From Ligustrum vulgare (Eukaryota; Streptophyta; Magnoliopsida; Lamiales; Oleaceae), in contig OY743184.1 of the NCBI GenBank assembly GCA_963555705.1, forward strand, positions 27,296,639-27,360,638: DNA of 64,000 nucleotides. Reading direction: 5' to 3'. A model generated the notes under the pieces. That model worked only from the letters and a program-made list of their open reading frames with translations. It searched no databases and was not told where the DNA came from. Both the position numbers and the translations under genes were made by a program. Positions 34,782 through 47,572 of this stretch are shown in pieces (within the stretch, counting starts at the first letter, position 1; each line of letters starts with the position of its first letter).

Positions 34782-35734
34782 CCAATATTCAATTGCCAAA
34801 AAATTCAATAATCTTTCATTAATCAAAAGATCAACACAATAGATACAAAAATCAAATATCCTATCAACAAATGAAATAATTCCTGCCCTGTCCCTATGTC
34901 CTCTTGGAAACAAAGTTACATTTCTGGTTGCTACTATTAAACCCCCTAACATGCTTTATTTTTTTGGGGATTCAAATTTCAAAAAAAAAAAATTGGAGCT
35001 ACACTGTACGATGTGGTTTGGGACACTATGGACTTTTTGCTCACCCTCTATGCCACAAGGAACCTGATAAAAAGGTAAAGAAATAAGTTATAATTTGTGG
35101 AACCAGTGCTACACAATAAAGGAATTCAAGGGTTTAGTTTCTATTATTAGAATTAAAAAGTTAAAACTTAGATTGTAGGAAGATTATGTCCCTAACAACA
35201 TTAAATTCTCCAATCTCATCCCATATTATCTGATAATTTTACAACAAAGCATACATGTATATAATTGCAGCATAATGAAAGCGAGACTAAGATTACCATT
35301 GAACCAAGGACATAAAAATTATTTTATAAACGGTGAAATGAACTAAAAAATCAAGGCTACCGTAGAAAACTCATGATCAAAAAAAAAAAAAAAAGTAACA
35401 GATATCTACGAGCGTTTTCCATTTGCAAAAACGTAGATTGACCATTAGACCTTTTAAATCTCCTTCACTTGCAAAATGAAGCGATCATATGATTTGCACG
35501 TTATGTTAAAATACTTCTCACATCTACATTAGAAAAGCCCATTAACTTCAACTGAACAAATAGTCAGGAAAATATTGATCTCCTGGAGTGCAAATATACC
35601 AAGAGTGAACAACTCTTTAAATTTATTTGATCAAATTTTTTATTTTTTTTGGGGTTCATACAAAGGTGTGAGGTTTAATTTAAGTTTTTCCCACTTTTGG
35701 AACTCATAAAAAGCTAAATTTAAAACAAAAGCTT

Positions 35735-35975
35735 GTTCTTGTATGTATATTTGCGAAACAAGAAACTTCTCGATCATTTACTTAAAACCATAAACTACAG
35801 CATAGAAAAATAAAAGAAATCATTTTACAGCACCTAGAGTTCAAATGCCCAGATTGTAAACTTCTCACAGAAAATCCAACATACACACCGAAAAATAAGC
35901 AGAATATTTCAATTAGTATGGAACACAAAATAAGAGACCAAACTCATTCAATTCTTGAGGAAAGAACTGGTAAAC
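35735..35975 (-). repeat. Copy B of a dispersed ~220-bp duplication
   Basis: Similar to 32790-33005 (see there). It lies upstream, in minus sense, of the RRM pseudo-exon, which suggests it is 5' intron or leader sequence of that gene. The flanking 34782-35734 and 35976-36270 hold no supported gene; there is a 15-A run near 35380. Confidence 0.55.
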
Positions 35976-36275
35976 AATTGAAGAAGATTCAAAAAACGAT
36001 ATCAAAACATGGAAGACACTGAGAATGACAATCGAGTTCAAATCAATAACGAAAGTGATGTGGCAATCAATTCTGATTGTTTGATCAATCACGTGGAATC
36101 ACATATGTTATTTTCTACTTGAATATTAGTTCATGTGTGAGCTCAAACTTAAGGAAGTGTGCTCCTCGTCTGTATGCATGTAGATCGGGTTATAATCAAA
36201 ATAAGTGTAAATAAAACTCAAGAGTTGATGTCCATAAGTAGCTTCAACCATCTGGTCAATTCTAGGAAGTGGAAA

Positions 36276-38804
36276 TGTTACAACTCGTTTCTAATTTAAC
36301 AAGTCAAATAATTATTTAGTCAAGTCAACATTTATTTGATCAATTTTGTCCAAGTTGAGCCTAATCTAAATTAGTGTAAATCTTGAGGATCATTTACATT
36401 TTATTATAAGTTGGGGAGTTAACTTATTATTATTTATAGTTTTGGATTTATGGGATAAATAAGTGAGGACCAAGTTGCAATTGGGATTATATTTAATTGT
36501 CTTGGCTTTTGGACAAACAAAACACAACTCACACACACAAACCAAACCCATTTCCCCCCAACCATTCTGTCCAGCCGTAACCAGAGAAGAAGAAACAAAA
36601 AAAAAGGAAGAAAGAAAGGGAAGAAATTGTGGGTCTTTTGCCTAGTTGAGTTCTATTCTTCTAGTTCCCAAGAGGTAAGGAAGAAATTTCTTATTTGAGA
36701 ATTTATTTAAAATGACGATTTTTGCTTATTGATTAGATATGAAATTTATGATGGGTGAAGTGTTGTTTTTAGTATGTAGAGTTTGCTAATGGAGTTTGGT
36801 GATGAAATGATTGGTGAGAAGTCTAGGGTTTGCATAAATAGTGGATTAATTCAAGATTGGAGTATGATTTAGTCTTTGGAGCAATGTTAATTTATTTCAT
36901 GTTTAAATACTTAGTTTGGTGATGTTTATTTGGAGTGTATATTTCCCATACAATTGAGTTCAAGTTTTAGTCTATTACTAGTTTCTTTGGAAAGGGGTTT
37001 TGGTGTTATTGTACATTTATTTGAAGAATTGGTTAATTGAATGATAGATTAACGATAATGAGATTATATTTCACGAAAGAGATGTTGGTTAATTATAATG
37101 TTGTAAGTATATGAGATTTGTGAAATGTTATAGGATGTTATTTTAATTGGACATGAACACTATAATTGTGATGAGTTAAGTTAATGCAAACTCTTATCTA
37201 TATTTCAGGAGGTGATATTGAAATAGGAAAAGCTTACCAGCCGAACTAGCTATAATTTCCAACTCTGTGAGTGGATAACTTTATTTTTTAAAATAAGCAC
37301 TTGTTTAATTTATCTTAATTCTAAAACATTTATGGAATGTTTATTTATTATAGTGCTTATATTGAATGATATAAATTGCAGAACTTGGTTATTTTTAATA
37401 ATTCAGTTTACAGTAAGATTTTAAGAATAAAGTGAGGTTTATTATAAGCAATTCTTTTAAAGCTAGAATTAGTTATGTTAAAGAATTTAATTGACATTCT
37501 ATCAGCATTAGACATTCCATTATATTTAAATTATTTTAAAAACCACCAGAAAGTATCCAAGTGATTTTACCCGCTCTGCACTGATGTGAATTCGTTTCCA
37601 CGATGTATGACCAGATACAGTGATTTTACCCGCTCTGCACTGATGTGAATTCATTTCCACAGTGTATGAGCAGATATGGTGATTTTACCCGCTCTGCACT
37701 GTCGTGAATCTGTTTCCACAGTGTATGACCAGATATGTTATTTTACCCGCTCTGCACTATTGTGAATGCGTTTCCATAGTGTATGACCAGTTTATAGTCT
37801 TCGGGTAGCTCTGCGCGCATATGACCAGATTATCAGATCATCAGACTCAGTTTATTAGCTATCAGATTTGAATGACTTTGTCTTGTACATGAGATTACTC
37901 TGTACAAGAACGAGACTATTCATTGAGTACATTTTGGTATGATTTTCAGTATTAATTCAGTTTATTTGATTTCAAATAACATAATTCAATTTATCCAGTT
38001 TACAGAATGAAAAATTCAGCTTATAGTATGGTGAAATGAAAGTTGTTATGATTTTTATTGATGTCAAATTACTTATTATTCCTTATGCTTAAGTTACATC
38101 ATTTAGAATCCAGAATGAATGATTTTATGATACTAGTACGTTCAATAATGAAGGTAAATATCAAAATTTAAAATTCTGTCAAGTTATAACCGAGTAAATA
38201 AGATTTTCAAGAAATATGTATAAATGAGAAAAGTATACATATTTTCGAACTATCCACTCACTAAGTTTGTAAACTCATATCTTATTACTTTTCTATTTTA
38301 GGACACATTGTGTTTTGAGCAGCCTTTTTGGAAGAATCTGCAGTGAAGATATCCAGAGCCACGTGACCTAATAGTTGTATGATTCCATTCGTTTAACAAG
38401 TCCTTATTATTCATGAGTCACATGTTGAGTATTTTGTGTATGTATGTTGCATCACATGTGACATTTCATTGTTGATGGGCTTGTCGCCCTTTTGGGGGTG
38501 TTTACACATATTCTGGTTATTTTTGTAAATGATACCAAACAAGTCGCTGCATTTTATTTTGTTATGCATATTTTGGAACAAATAGCTTCCAATTGATGTT
38601 ATATATACAATTTGTTTGGGAGTTTTGTTGGTTTTCAGGTTGGTATAATCAAAATTATAAGGGAAACTCTGTCAATTTTTTTTTTTTTTTTACGATCAAA
38701 CAGGTCATTTTGCCTTGGTGGTGGATCTGGTGTCCAACTAGCTTCCATCATTGGCACACGTCACGTATCGGGTCCACTAGGACGATTCGGGACGGGTCGT
38801 GACA
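36276..38804 (+). mobile_element. Solo LTR (2529 bp) of a large Gypsy element
   Basis: It starts TGTTACAACTCG and ends GACGGGTCGTGACA, with a perfect TSD GGAAA (36271-36275, 38805-38809). The size and the 'gggtcgtgaca' end are typical of Tekay/Del-type chromoviruses. Inside, about 37555-37800, are four tandem copies of a ~60-bp unit (gtgattttacccgctctgca...). No coding region is left. The orientation is assumed from the end sequences. Confidence 0.85.
37555..37800 (+). repeat. Four ~60-bp tandem repeats inside the solo LTR
   Basis: Units begin gattttacccgctctgcact and contain gtttccac.gtgtatgaccagat. Copies 1-3 are close to identical; the fourth is more divergent. Confidence 0.85.
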
Positions 38805-38889
38805 GGAAAGCTATCATTTGGGCAAGCTTTATTAAGATCAGTAAAATTTATGTAAAGTCACCAAGTTCCTTTATTTTTCTTCTAGAGAA

Positions 38890-39130
38890 TTGGATTAACT
38901 ACCTATCGCGGATAAAAAGACTCAAGTATTAACCCATTACTTAGCAATTTCACCACTTCCCTTGTCAAAGCTTCATATTATCTAGATTCGGGTTCGACGG
39001 TTGCCTTTTTGGTTTGATATTTAGGATCATATGGATGCGGTGAAATGCATTTTTTGGATCAATCTCTTCCATGGAGGGGGGAGCTAGCCTAGATATGATC
39101 TTGTTTGACCTGAAGACATCCCTATTTTAC
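38890..39130 (-). pseudogene. Gypsy RT N-terminal remnant
   Basis: The minus strand reads DVFRSNKIISRLAPPSMEEI, then NAFHRIHMILNIKPKRQPSN and NPNLDNMKL before a stop. This matches the Tat-type RT lead-in 'MPGI....ICHRL.V.P...P..QKRR.F.PER...'. It is a short fragment. The adjoining 39130-39640 shows no clear coding similarity. Confidence 0.5.
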
Positions 39131-39649
39131 ATCTCTGTGATATAAATTCGTGGAGATCAGCTTTTCAATCTCTCCATTCAGATCTCAGAATTATCAGTGT
39201 CATGGCTGGCGGACCGTACTTGTAGTATCTGGCATGATCCAATTCGAAAGATTACTTCCTTGATAGTTTCATCTTAGGGAGAAGATTTTTATCTTTTACG
39301 TCCATGAATACATTCTCATTCAAAAGGGTGGAGAACAAGGACGAATTCGATCTTTCGTTTCTTTTTCTCAAAGGAATTCCTTTGAGGCTTCCTTTTGTGC
39401 TCATTTTCCTTCAACTCGGATGTCACTCTGTGGTCTTGTGGCCTTTTCAGCCTTGAGGAATAATTTGTTGAAATTTGACTTTGTTGGTATAGGGACTGGA
39501 GGTTGATTCAAGGGCAAGGTTGAACTACTTACAGCCTAAGCATCTCTCTGTCTGCCTTGTAACCTACTAGGTACGGATCTATTTCTACTCTTTTCTTTAC
39601 CGTTCGATTTGGAATTTCTGTCCTAGGTGGTCTGGTAATATTTTTACCA

Positions 39650-39790
39650 ACAAATTTGTTCACCCTCCTTTAACGAGGGTGAACTTACCTTCAAACTTGG
39701 CGTTACTTTTTTACGAACCCCTCCCCCCTCTGACACACAAAAAGGCGCCTCCCTCCCAATTTGACCAAATTTAATACCCACTCCTATTCT
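39650..39790 (+). repeat. Left inverted repeat of a ~7.5-kb TIR pair
   Basis: aacaaatttgttcaccctcc, then tttaacgagggtgaacttaccttcaaac..., ending near cctattcttattaac. Its inverse complement occurs at about 46995-47122 with some 85% identity. Confidence 0.7.
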
Positions 39791-39799
39791 TATTAACAC

Positions 39800-41862
39800 T
39801 ACTAAATTCACACTTGTGCATTGTATGGAAGAACAATATGAAATAATTTTGTAAATATCATTAGAAAATAGAAAAAAAAAAAATTGAACACATAATATGC
39901 TTTCATTGATGATACAAACTGTCAACGAATGCTCAAAATAGAAATAAATTACAATTCTTATCAATTTTGAAAAACCTCTTTAAATAATACATTGTTTGTA
40001 CAGTTTGTAATTGCTCACACCCGTATAATACACGAAAGTTGCTATAGACGAAACAAATTTAAACAATTGCTCAAATTTAAATTAAATAATGCAATTTTCC
40101 AAATATATGTTGTATAGAATAAATAAAAAATTTCGTCTAAATATTTTTTACTAACGTGTTTATCAATAATAACCCTCAAAATATTTTAATTTATATAAAA
40201 TAAATTAATTGTAACAAATTAAGCAATATTGACGGTGCACGAAAGTGAAAATCAACCTCAAGATTTGTGGTGCACGAACGTGGAATTCAACAAAAGAGAT
40301 CCTTCGCATTATTAATAATTTTAATTTTTTAATGTGATGCATTTAATTGAACATAATTAAATGCATATTTAATTATATGTCAATAAAAAAATTATTAATG
40401 AAAATATAAATAAAATATATAGTGAGTCTTTTTGTCTATATATATTAATAAAATTAAGAAACAAAGTTTCACCATTTTTTACGGCATATAAATAATTTTT
40501 TAATATTTTAATAAAATTGTAAACCGCTGAATTATTTTATCATCTTTACGGGAAACTGAGTCATGAATTAAATATTTTAGAGATTGTACAGTGAAATATC
40601 AACTCCATTTCTGAAATTAACGTTCAATAAATGAAAATTTTTTTTTAAAAAAATTTTTTGTACTACAAAATTAGGCTCATACAATACAAGGGCAAAACTC
40701 AACTTATTTATTCTTCTTAAGATCAACGCTTTTCTTTTCATATATTGTTCTTCATCATAATCTTCTCAAAAAGATGTGTAGGATAGACTTTTTTGGTATA
40801 ATTTAATTTTTTAATTATTAATTTCAAGTGTTTTTCTAAAAAAATAATCATTAATTCTAATAAATATTGTTACTTTAATTGATTCTTCTTTCTACATACT
40901 GATCTTTATTCATATTGTTATTATTTATTTTAATTTGATTAAAAAAATCAGAACAAAACTTAATCATTTATGACTAAAATGAATTTAGTTAACTAATTAT
41001 AGATAATATTATAGGACTTAAATGATATAATTTAAAATGAATTAAATATTGAGGAAAAATATAAAATATAAAATAAAAGTTTACCTTTAATTTTTTATAT
41101 GATTTTACGGATAATATATTTACAATTTTCTCTCACTTGTTAGCTTGCATTAAACTTCTCACTGTGATCTTTAATTGACACCCATATTACATATTTTTTG
41201 ATTTCAAAATAATACAATAATTATTAAAAGAATAATAATAAAATAGAAAAAACAACATTTTTATGTAATTAATAGCATAACATGGATGCTAATGCAATTA
41301 ATGACACTTGTAAAATAATAATTGCTAAAATCTTTAATATACTATTTTTTATCAAAAAAAATTCAAATTTAGAAAGTTTTTGTGCGGGAAACCATGTGTG
41401 TATTTTGGTAACGGCTATTCTACTTTTATATATAATTATGAATAAGAATATTAAGAATAAGAATTCTACTTTTATATATATATATATATTAAGAATAAAG
41501 ATTAAGATTAAGATTAAGATAATAAATTTGTATGGATGGTAAATTGTCTCAATTAATAGTTCATAAATTGGTAATTGGCAGTTAACTTTTTTTCCCCAAC
41601 GAATTTGGAAATAAATTCAAATTTAATTAAAATAATAATGTCAAAGTCCTTGTTATTAAATTCTTAATAATTAATAACAGTAAATGCAATCATTTCAAAC
41701 TATTTCCTAGGATTAATTAATGCTAATTAATTTCAACACATTCCATTTTTGGTAGGTATAGAAATTATAAACAAATGTTATAAATGCATAAGGTTACTTT
41801 TGGAAGGTTTTTAGGAGGGAAAACGAAATTTGACGGCTATTTTGCTTTTATACATAGAAGAC
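39800..41862 (-). mobile_element. Helitron-like copy A (minus strand)
   Basis: The left part (cacttgtgcattgtatggaagaacaatatgaa, then blocks to 40700) is a near copy of 41878-42970. The right end (gtgtgtattttggtaacggctattctacttttatata, 41395-41480; and ttgcttttatacatagaag, about 41840-41860) resembles Helitron 5' starts in complement. AT-rich, without RepHel coding. Two 5'-end-like sequences suggest two partly overlapping insertions. Confidence 0.45.
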
Positions 41863-44800
41863 TAGTATCACGCCTGTGCGTTTCACCGAAAAACAATATG
41901 AAGTTATTTTACTGTAGATATCATTACAAAAAAAAAAAAAAAATTGAATACATAATTTGCTTTGATTAATGATACAGAGTGTCAACGAATGCTCAAAATA
42001 GAAATAAATTACAATTCTCGTCAATTTTGAAAAATCTTTTTAAATAATATATTGTTTATACAGTTTGTAATTGCTCACACCCGTGTGATACACGAAAGTT
42101 GTTATAGACAAACATATTTAAAAAATTGTTCAAATTTAAATTAAATAATACAAATTTTCAAATATATGTTGTATAGAATATATAAAAAATTTCGTTCAAA
42201 TATTTTTTACTAACATGAATAGAAATAATAACCTTCAAAATATTACAATTTACATAAAATAAAGTAATTGTAACAAATTAAATATACGGGGTTCTATATA
42301 TAAATAAATGTAACAAATTAAGCAATATTGATGATGCACGAAAGTAAAAATCAACCTCAAGATTTGTGATGCACGAACATGGAATTCAACTCAAGAGATC
42401 ATTCGTATGATTAATAATTTTTAATTTTTAAATGTGATGCATTTAATTGAACCTAATTAAATGCATATTTAATTATATGTCAATAAAAAAAATTATTAAT
42501 GAAAATATAAATAAAATATATATAGTGAGTCTTTTTGTCTATATATGTTAATAAAATTAAGAAGTAAAGTTTCACCATTTTTACGGCATATAATTATTTT
42601 TAATATTTTAATAAAATTGTAAACGGTTGAATTGATTTATCTCTTTACGGAAAAAAGGCTATGAATTAAGTTTAATTATATGATAATAAAAAAATTATTA
42701 ATGAAAATATAAATAAAATATATATAGTGAGTCTTTTTGTCTACATATGTTAATAAAATTAAGAAATAAAGTTTAACCATTTTTTATGGTATATAATTAT
42801 TTTTTTAATATTTTAATAAAATTGTAAACTGTTGAATTTTTATCTCTTTACGGAAAAAAAGGCCATGAATTAACTGTTTTAGAGATTGTACCGTGAACAT
42901 ATCAACTCCATTTCTGTAATTAATGTTCAATAAATGAAATTTTCTTTTTTTTTTTTAAATTTTGAACAACAAAATTAGGTTCATACAATATATGTGCAAA
43001 ACTCAACTTACATATTCTCCTTAAGATCGATATTTTTTTTTTCATATATTGTTCTTCATCATATTCTTCCCAAAAAAATGTGTAGGATAGATTTTTTTTG
43101 GTATAATCTGATTTTTTTAAGCATTAATTATTAAGTTCAACTGTTTTTTTTTTAAAAAAACAATCATTAATTTTAATAAACATTGTTACAAAAATTGATT
43201 ATTCTTTCTTCGTACTGATAATTTCTTTATTCATATTGTTACATTATTATTTTAATAAAAATTACTGATCAATCAATCTTTTAATAGAAATTATATGATC
43301 TAATCGTTAAAATCTGTAATACATTTTTGGGTAATTAGCGCAAAACGTCCCTACCATTGGGTTCTCTTGTGAAATTCATCCCTACCTTTGATTTCTTGAC
43401 AATTTTATCTTTACATTTACCTTTTTTAGAAATACACATCCCTACCGTCAAAAAATTCATTAGTTGACCAATAAATCACCCATTTGACCATTTTGATGAA
43501 GGCTAAAAGAGTCTTTTAACATTATTTAATTTAAAATCTTATAACATAAAAATAAAATAAAGGTGAGGGTGAGATCGTCGATATTGGAGAGGAATCTACT
43601 GTTCATCCTCTTCCCTATGTCTAGACTCAACTGTACTTCAAAGATTCTTCAAAGTTTTGAACCTGAGTTGCTCGATTTTGGATCATTAACGAGGTTAGTT
43701 TATTTGCCAAATTTATTAAGCTGCAATTGCTATTGCTCTCAAAGCTTTTTGTAGGGACCAAAAACTTGGATCTCAAATTCATGGAAAGGGATGAAGTGGT
43801 GGCACCTGAGAGCGAAGCAAGAATTGGAATGGAAGTTTGATAAATACATATATGCAAATGATTTAGCAGAGTGGTGGGGGTGGTTACAAGGAGGCGCGTA
43901 AAACTCGGACATGGTGGAGGAAGATTAAGGTGTGGTTTCCGACGGCGACGACAGAAAACGACCTCGCGATTTAAGCTTGCTTTTGAGCTAAATCACACCG
44001 TCATCTTCTACGGGCTGTTGTTTGTAAATTTATTCTAGAGACTAGGACTAAGGAAGAAAGGGGAGGAGATTTTATTTTATTGTTATTTTTTGTTTTTCTG
44101 CTATAAAATTTTAAGTTAAATAATGTGAGAAAAAGACTCTTTTGCCCTTCATCAAAATAGTCAATGGATGATTTATTGGTCAATTAACGAATTTTTTAAC
44201 AGTAGGGACATGTATTTTCAAAAATTGTGAAGGTGGGGATGAAATTGCCAATAAATCAAAGGTATGGATGAATTTCACAAGAGAGTCCAAAGGTAGGGAC
44301 GTTTTACTCCAATTACCCTATATTTTGTATATTTAAGTTGAAAAATGAGCATAATCAGTAAATAAATAAAATAATTTGAAAATGTTGAATGAATTGAAAA
44401 AATATTAAGTTTGTAAAATTAACCCAATTTAATTGGATTTGCCTTAAAAATTCATATAGTTATTACTTATTTTAATTTGACGAGAAAAAATCAGACTAGA
44501 AATTAATCATCTATGACTAAAACGATTTTAGCTAACCAATTATAGATAATATTATAGGACTTAAACGATATAATTTAAAATGAATTAGACATTGAGAAAA
44601 AATATAAAATATAAAATAAAACTTACTTTAATTTATGATATGATTTTATGGACAATATATTTACAATTTACTCTCACTTGTTAATTTGGATTAAACTTCT
44701 CACTGTGATCTTTAGTTTGACACTCATATTACATATTTTTCGATTTCAAAATAATACAATAATTATTAAAAGAATAATAATAAAATAGAAAAATAACATT

Positions 44801-44977
44801 TTGATATTATTAATAGCATAGTAGGATACTAATGCAATTAATGACACATGTAAAATAATAATTGCTAAAATATTTAATATACTATATTTTAGTAAAAAAT
44901 TTCCAAATTTAGAAAAAAAAAATTGGCGGGGAACTATGTGTGTATTTTAGGTACCGCTATTCTACTTTTTATATACA
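41863..44977 (-). mobile_element. Helitron-like copy B (minus strand), hosting a MULE
   Basis: The left edge A-CTAGTATCACGCCTGTGCGTTTCACC is the complement of a hairpin plus CTAG. The right edge ...gctattctactttttatataca at about 44976 abuts the next CTAG end. Internal blocks match copies A and C. A duplicated 170-bp segment (taaataaaatatatatagtgagtctttttgtc, ttaccatt) occurs at about 42510-42600 and 42710-42800. The MULE at 43329-44318 is inserted inside. Confidence 0.5.
43329..44318. mobile_element. Non-autonomous MULE with ~200-bp TIRs
   Basis: It begins GGGTAATTAGCGCAAAACGT and ends, in complement, GGGTAATTGGAGTAAAACGT. Similarity between the ends continues for about 200 bp (ccctacc, ttcccatc-like words, ggtcaactaatgaatttttt). 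The 9-bp flanks TACATTTTT (43320-43328) and TATATTTTG (44319-44327) are similar, as for a decayed Mutator TSD. About 450 bp of GC-richer, non-repetitive sequence lies between the TIRs (about 43560-44030) and may be captured host DNA; a frame LFVGTKNLDLKFMERDEVVA and on to ARIGMEV ends there. Family of that frame unknown. Confidence 0.7.
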
Positions 44978-46070
44978 CTAGTTATCGCATCTGTGCGATG
45001 CACGGAAGATATAATTAACAATAATTTATTGAATATAAGTTGTAAAAATACAATTCCTAACATAAATTGTGCATTCATATATAATGAAAAATACCCAAAA
45101 AAGTAAAACATAAAATTCTAACTTGCATATTTCTTTTAACAACTAATTGTTCATTCTCTAGTTTTCTTAATCTATTTAGGCGAAATTAGATATGGACATG
45201 TGACTTATTTTGTACTTTACATTTTTGATTTGATAACTGAAGTCGAGCTTACAATTATTTGATTTCTTAAAGTTGAAATATTTACAATTTTCAAATCGTA
45301 AAATGAAATAAAGATGTCATGAATTGTTTTATCATCTTTACGGGAAAACATGTCATGAATTAAGTATTTTAGATATTGTACCGTGAACATATCAACTCCA
45401 TTTCTGAAATTAAAGTTCAATAAATGAAATTTTCTTTTTTAAAAAAATATTTGAACTACAAAATTATGCTCATACAATACATGTGCAAAACTCAACTTAC
45501 ATATTCTCCTTAAGATCGACACTTTTCTTTTCATATATTGTTCTTATCATATTCTTCCAGAAAAGAGGTGTAGGATAGACTTTTTTTGGTATAATTTAAT
45601 TTTTTAAGCATTAATTATTAATTTCAAGCGTTTTTCTAAAAAAAATAAAAATCATTAATTTTAATAAATATTGTTGCATTAATTGATTTTCTTTTTTCAT
45701 GCTCACAATTTCTTTATTCATATTGTTACTTAATTATTTTAATAAAAATTACTGATCGATCAATTGTTTAATAGAAATTATATGAACTAATTGTTAAAAT
45801 CTATAATATATTTTTGCATATCTTATTTATTTAAATTTACAATGAAAAATAGAAAAAAGAAACAAAATCAGTAAATAAATAAAAATAATGTGAAAATGAT
45901 AAATGAATTGAAGAAATCTTAAGTTTGTAAAATTAATCAAACTTAATTGGATTTACCTTTAAAATTCATATAGTTATTATTTATTTTAATTTGATGAGAA
46001 AAAACCAAAATAGAAATTAATCATCTATGACTAAAATGAATTTAGTTAACTAATTATAGATAAAATAATA
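44978..46070 (-). mobile_element. Helitron-like copy C (minus strand)
   Basis: The left edge CTAGTTATCGCATCTGTGCGATGCACGG is, in complement, a hairpin (ccgtgcatcgcac) followed by CTAG and T. The following blocks (aacatatcaactccatttctgaaatta, about 45385; cttaagatcgacacttttcttttcatatattgttc, about 45510) repeat copies A and B. The right end is unclear. Confidence 0.5.
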
Positions 46071-46077
46071 TGAGCTT

Positions 46078-46800
46078 CTGTTTGGTAATTTTTTTTTTTT
46101 TTTTTTATATTTTTTTATAAAAACAAGAGTATGATATGTGGTTAAAAAATGTTCGCGGGGTCAAAGGTTTGGCTTGAAAATATTGGCGGATTCACATGAA
46201 ATCGAAACAACAATTTCGATTCGAGTTGTGGTTTGAAGATTTTTTTTTTTTTTTGTGGGAAACCCTATGTTATTACACAATTGTTTTGAACGTCATCGAT
46301 TTGCCACAACTTGACGTGAACCAGCTAAATTTTCAAGTCAAACCGAAACAAACTGTTTGAAAACACATTTTCTTGAAAATACACATTTTCAAGCCACTTT
46401 TTAATGATACACATTTTTAACCATACATATTTGTAAAAATAATTTTTAACCACATATTTTACCTCGAAAACATCATATTTTTTTTAAAAAAAATCGTCAA
46501 ACCACAACCTGAATCGAGATCGTTGTTTCGATTTCACGTGAACCCGCCAATATTTTCAAGTCAAACCGAACCAAACCGTTTTAATCACATATTTTACTTC
46601 GAAAATATCATATATATTTTTTTAAACAAAAAGAAAATTGTCAACCCACAACCCTTATCAAAATCATTGTTTCGATTTCACGTGAACCCCGCTAGTATTT
46701 TCAAGTCAAAACGAACCAAATCGTTTGAACCCGCCAACATTTTTTAACCACATATTTTATCTTGAAAAAAAAAAAACATTACTTTACCAAAGAGAGGCTC
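46078..46800. mobile_element. Foldback-type element with internal direct repeats
   Basis: The ends gagcttctgtttggtaattt and, in complement, gagcctctctttggtaaagt form TIRs. Inside, the block tcgatttcacgtgaacccgc, then caatattttcaagtcaaaccgaa occurs two to three times on the plus strand (about 46530, 46675) and once inverted (about 46160-46215), so most of the element can fold back. No TSD fixed; no ORF. Confidence 0.5.
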
Positions 46801-46994
46801 ATTCTTTAAATTGAACTGAAAATTTGTATATGATAAATATTTATTTTTAAAATAGCAAGAATTAATATATTGATACTATATTCATATTGAAGCTTTCGTT
46901 AAATCATATAATATGAAATTAACAAAATTTTTATTTTTAATATCAATTTAAGAAAAATATTTTCAAAAAAAAAAAAAAAAATTAAGAAAAAGGA

Positions 46995-47122
46995 AAATAA
47001 GGAAAATGTATTAATAAGGATAGGGGGCGCCTTTTTGTGTGTTGGGGGGGAGGGTTTGAAAAAAAGCAACGGCAAGTTTAAAGGTAAGTTCACTCTTGTT
47101 AAAAGAGGGTGAACAAATTTGT
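46995..47122 (-). repeat. Right inverted repeat of the ~7.5-kb TIR pair
   Basis: Inverse complement of 39650-39790. Both ends share the inner word ggcgcc...cacacaaaaagg and the outer palindrome aacaaatttgtt. Confidence 0.7.
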
Positions 47123-47567
47123 TCTAAGTCTAATGAATACACAGCGCAACGGTGTGCAGGGTTCGAATCCTGAAATATTGAATTTGTGTCTTATCATCAG
47201 CGGGAGTTACCCAAACTTTGGGCTTACCATAAAGTCCTCCACATTGGCTCTGGGAGACATAAGTTGCGATTAACCTCATCAACCAATGGTTCAGGACAGG
47301 GTCGGTTGGGGCCCTCAAGATGTGGGTTACACATTTTTTAATGAATACACTTTGCTCTGGTAATTCTCTATGGGGGTACAAACCTATAATTACGGGATTG
47401 ATGTGGCGTGTTCACCTACCGCACTTCAAGTTTTTGCACGAGTATAACTGCAGAGCTAACTACGATTTGAGTGAGTAGGTGAGCGCCTTTATTGAGATTG
47501 TACCTTATTTCTATCACCTCATCGACAAACACCTCCAAGGCTATGAGGCACATTCTATTTCTTTGTT
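47123..47567. other. Gene-free flank of the Copia insertion
   Basis: Contains a tRNA B-box-like word ggttcgaatcc at about 47160 without a matching A box. No ORF supported. The sequence resumes after the Copia element at 57442. Confidence 0.4.
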
Positions 47568-47572
47568 GACAA

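Noticed and set aside
39644..39964. 106-codon minus-strand ORF
   Set aside because: Spans the TIR and Helitron border; composite of transposon ends.
47150..47175. tRNA gene or SINE (B-box ggttcgaatcc)
   Set aside because: No A box at the right distance, no cloverleaf and no SINE tail found.
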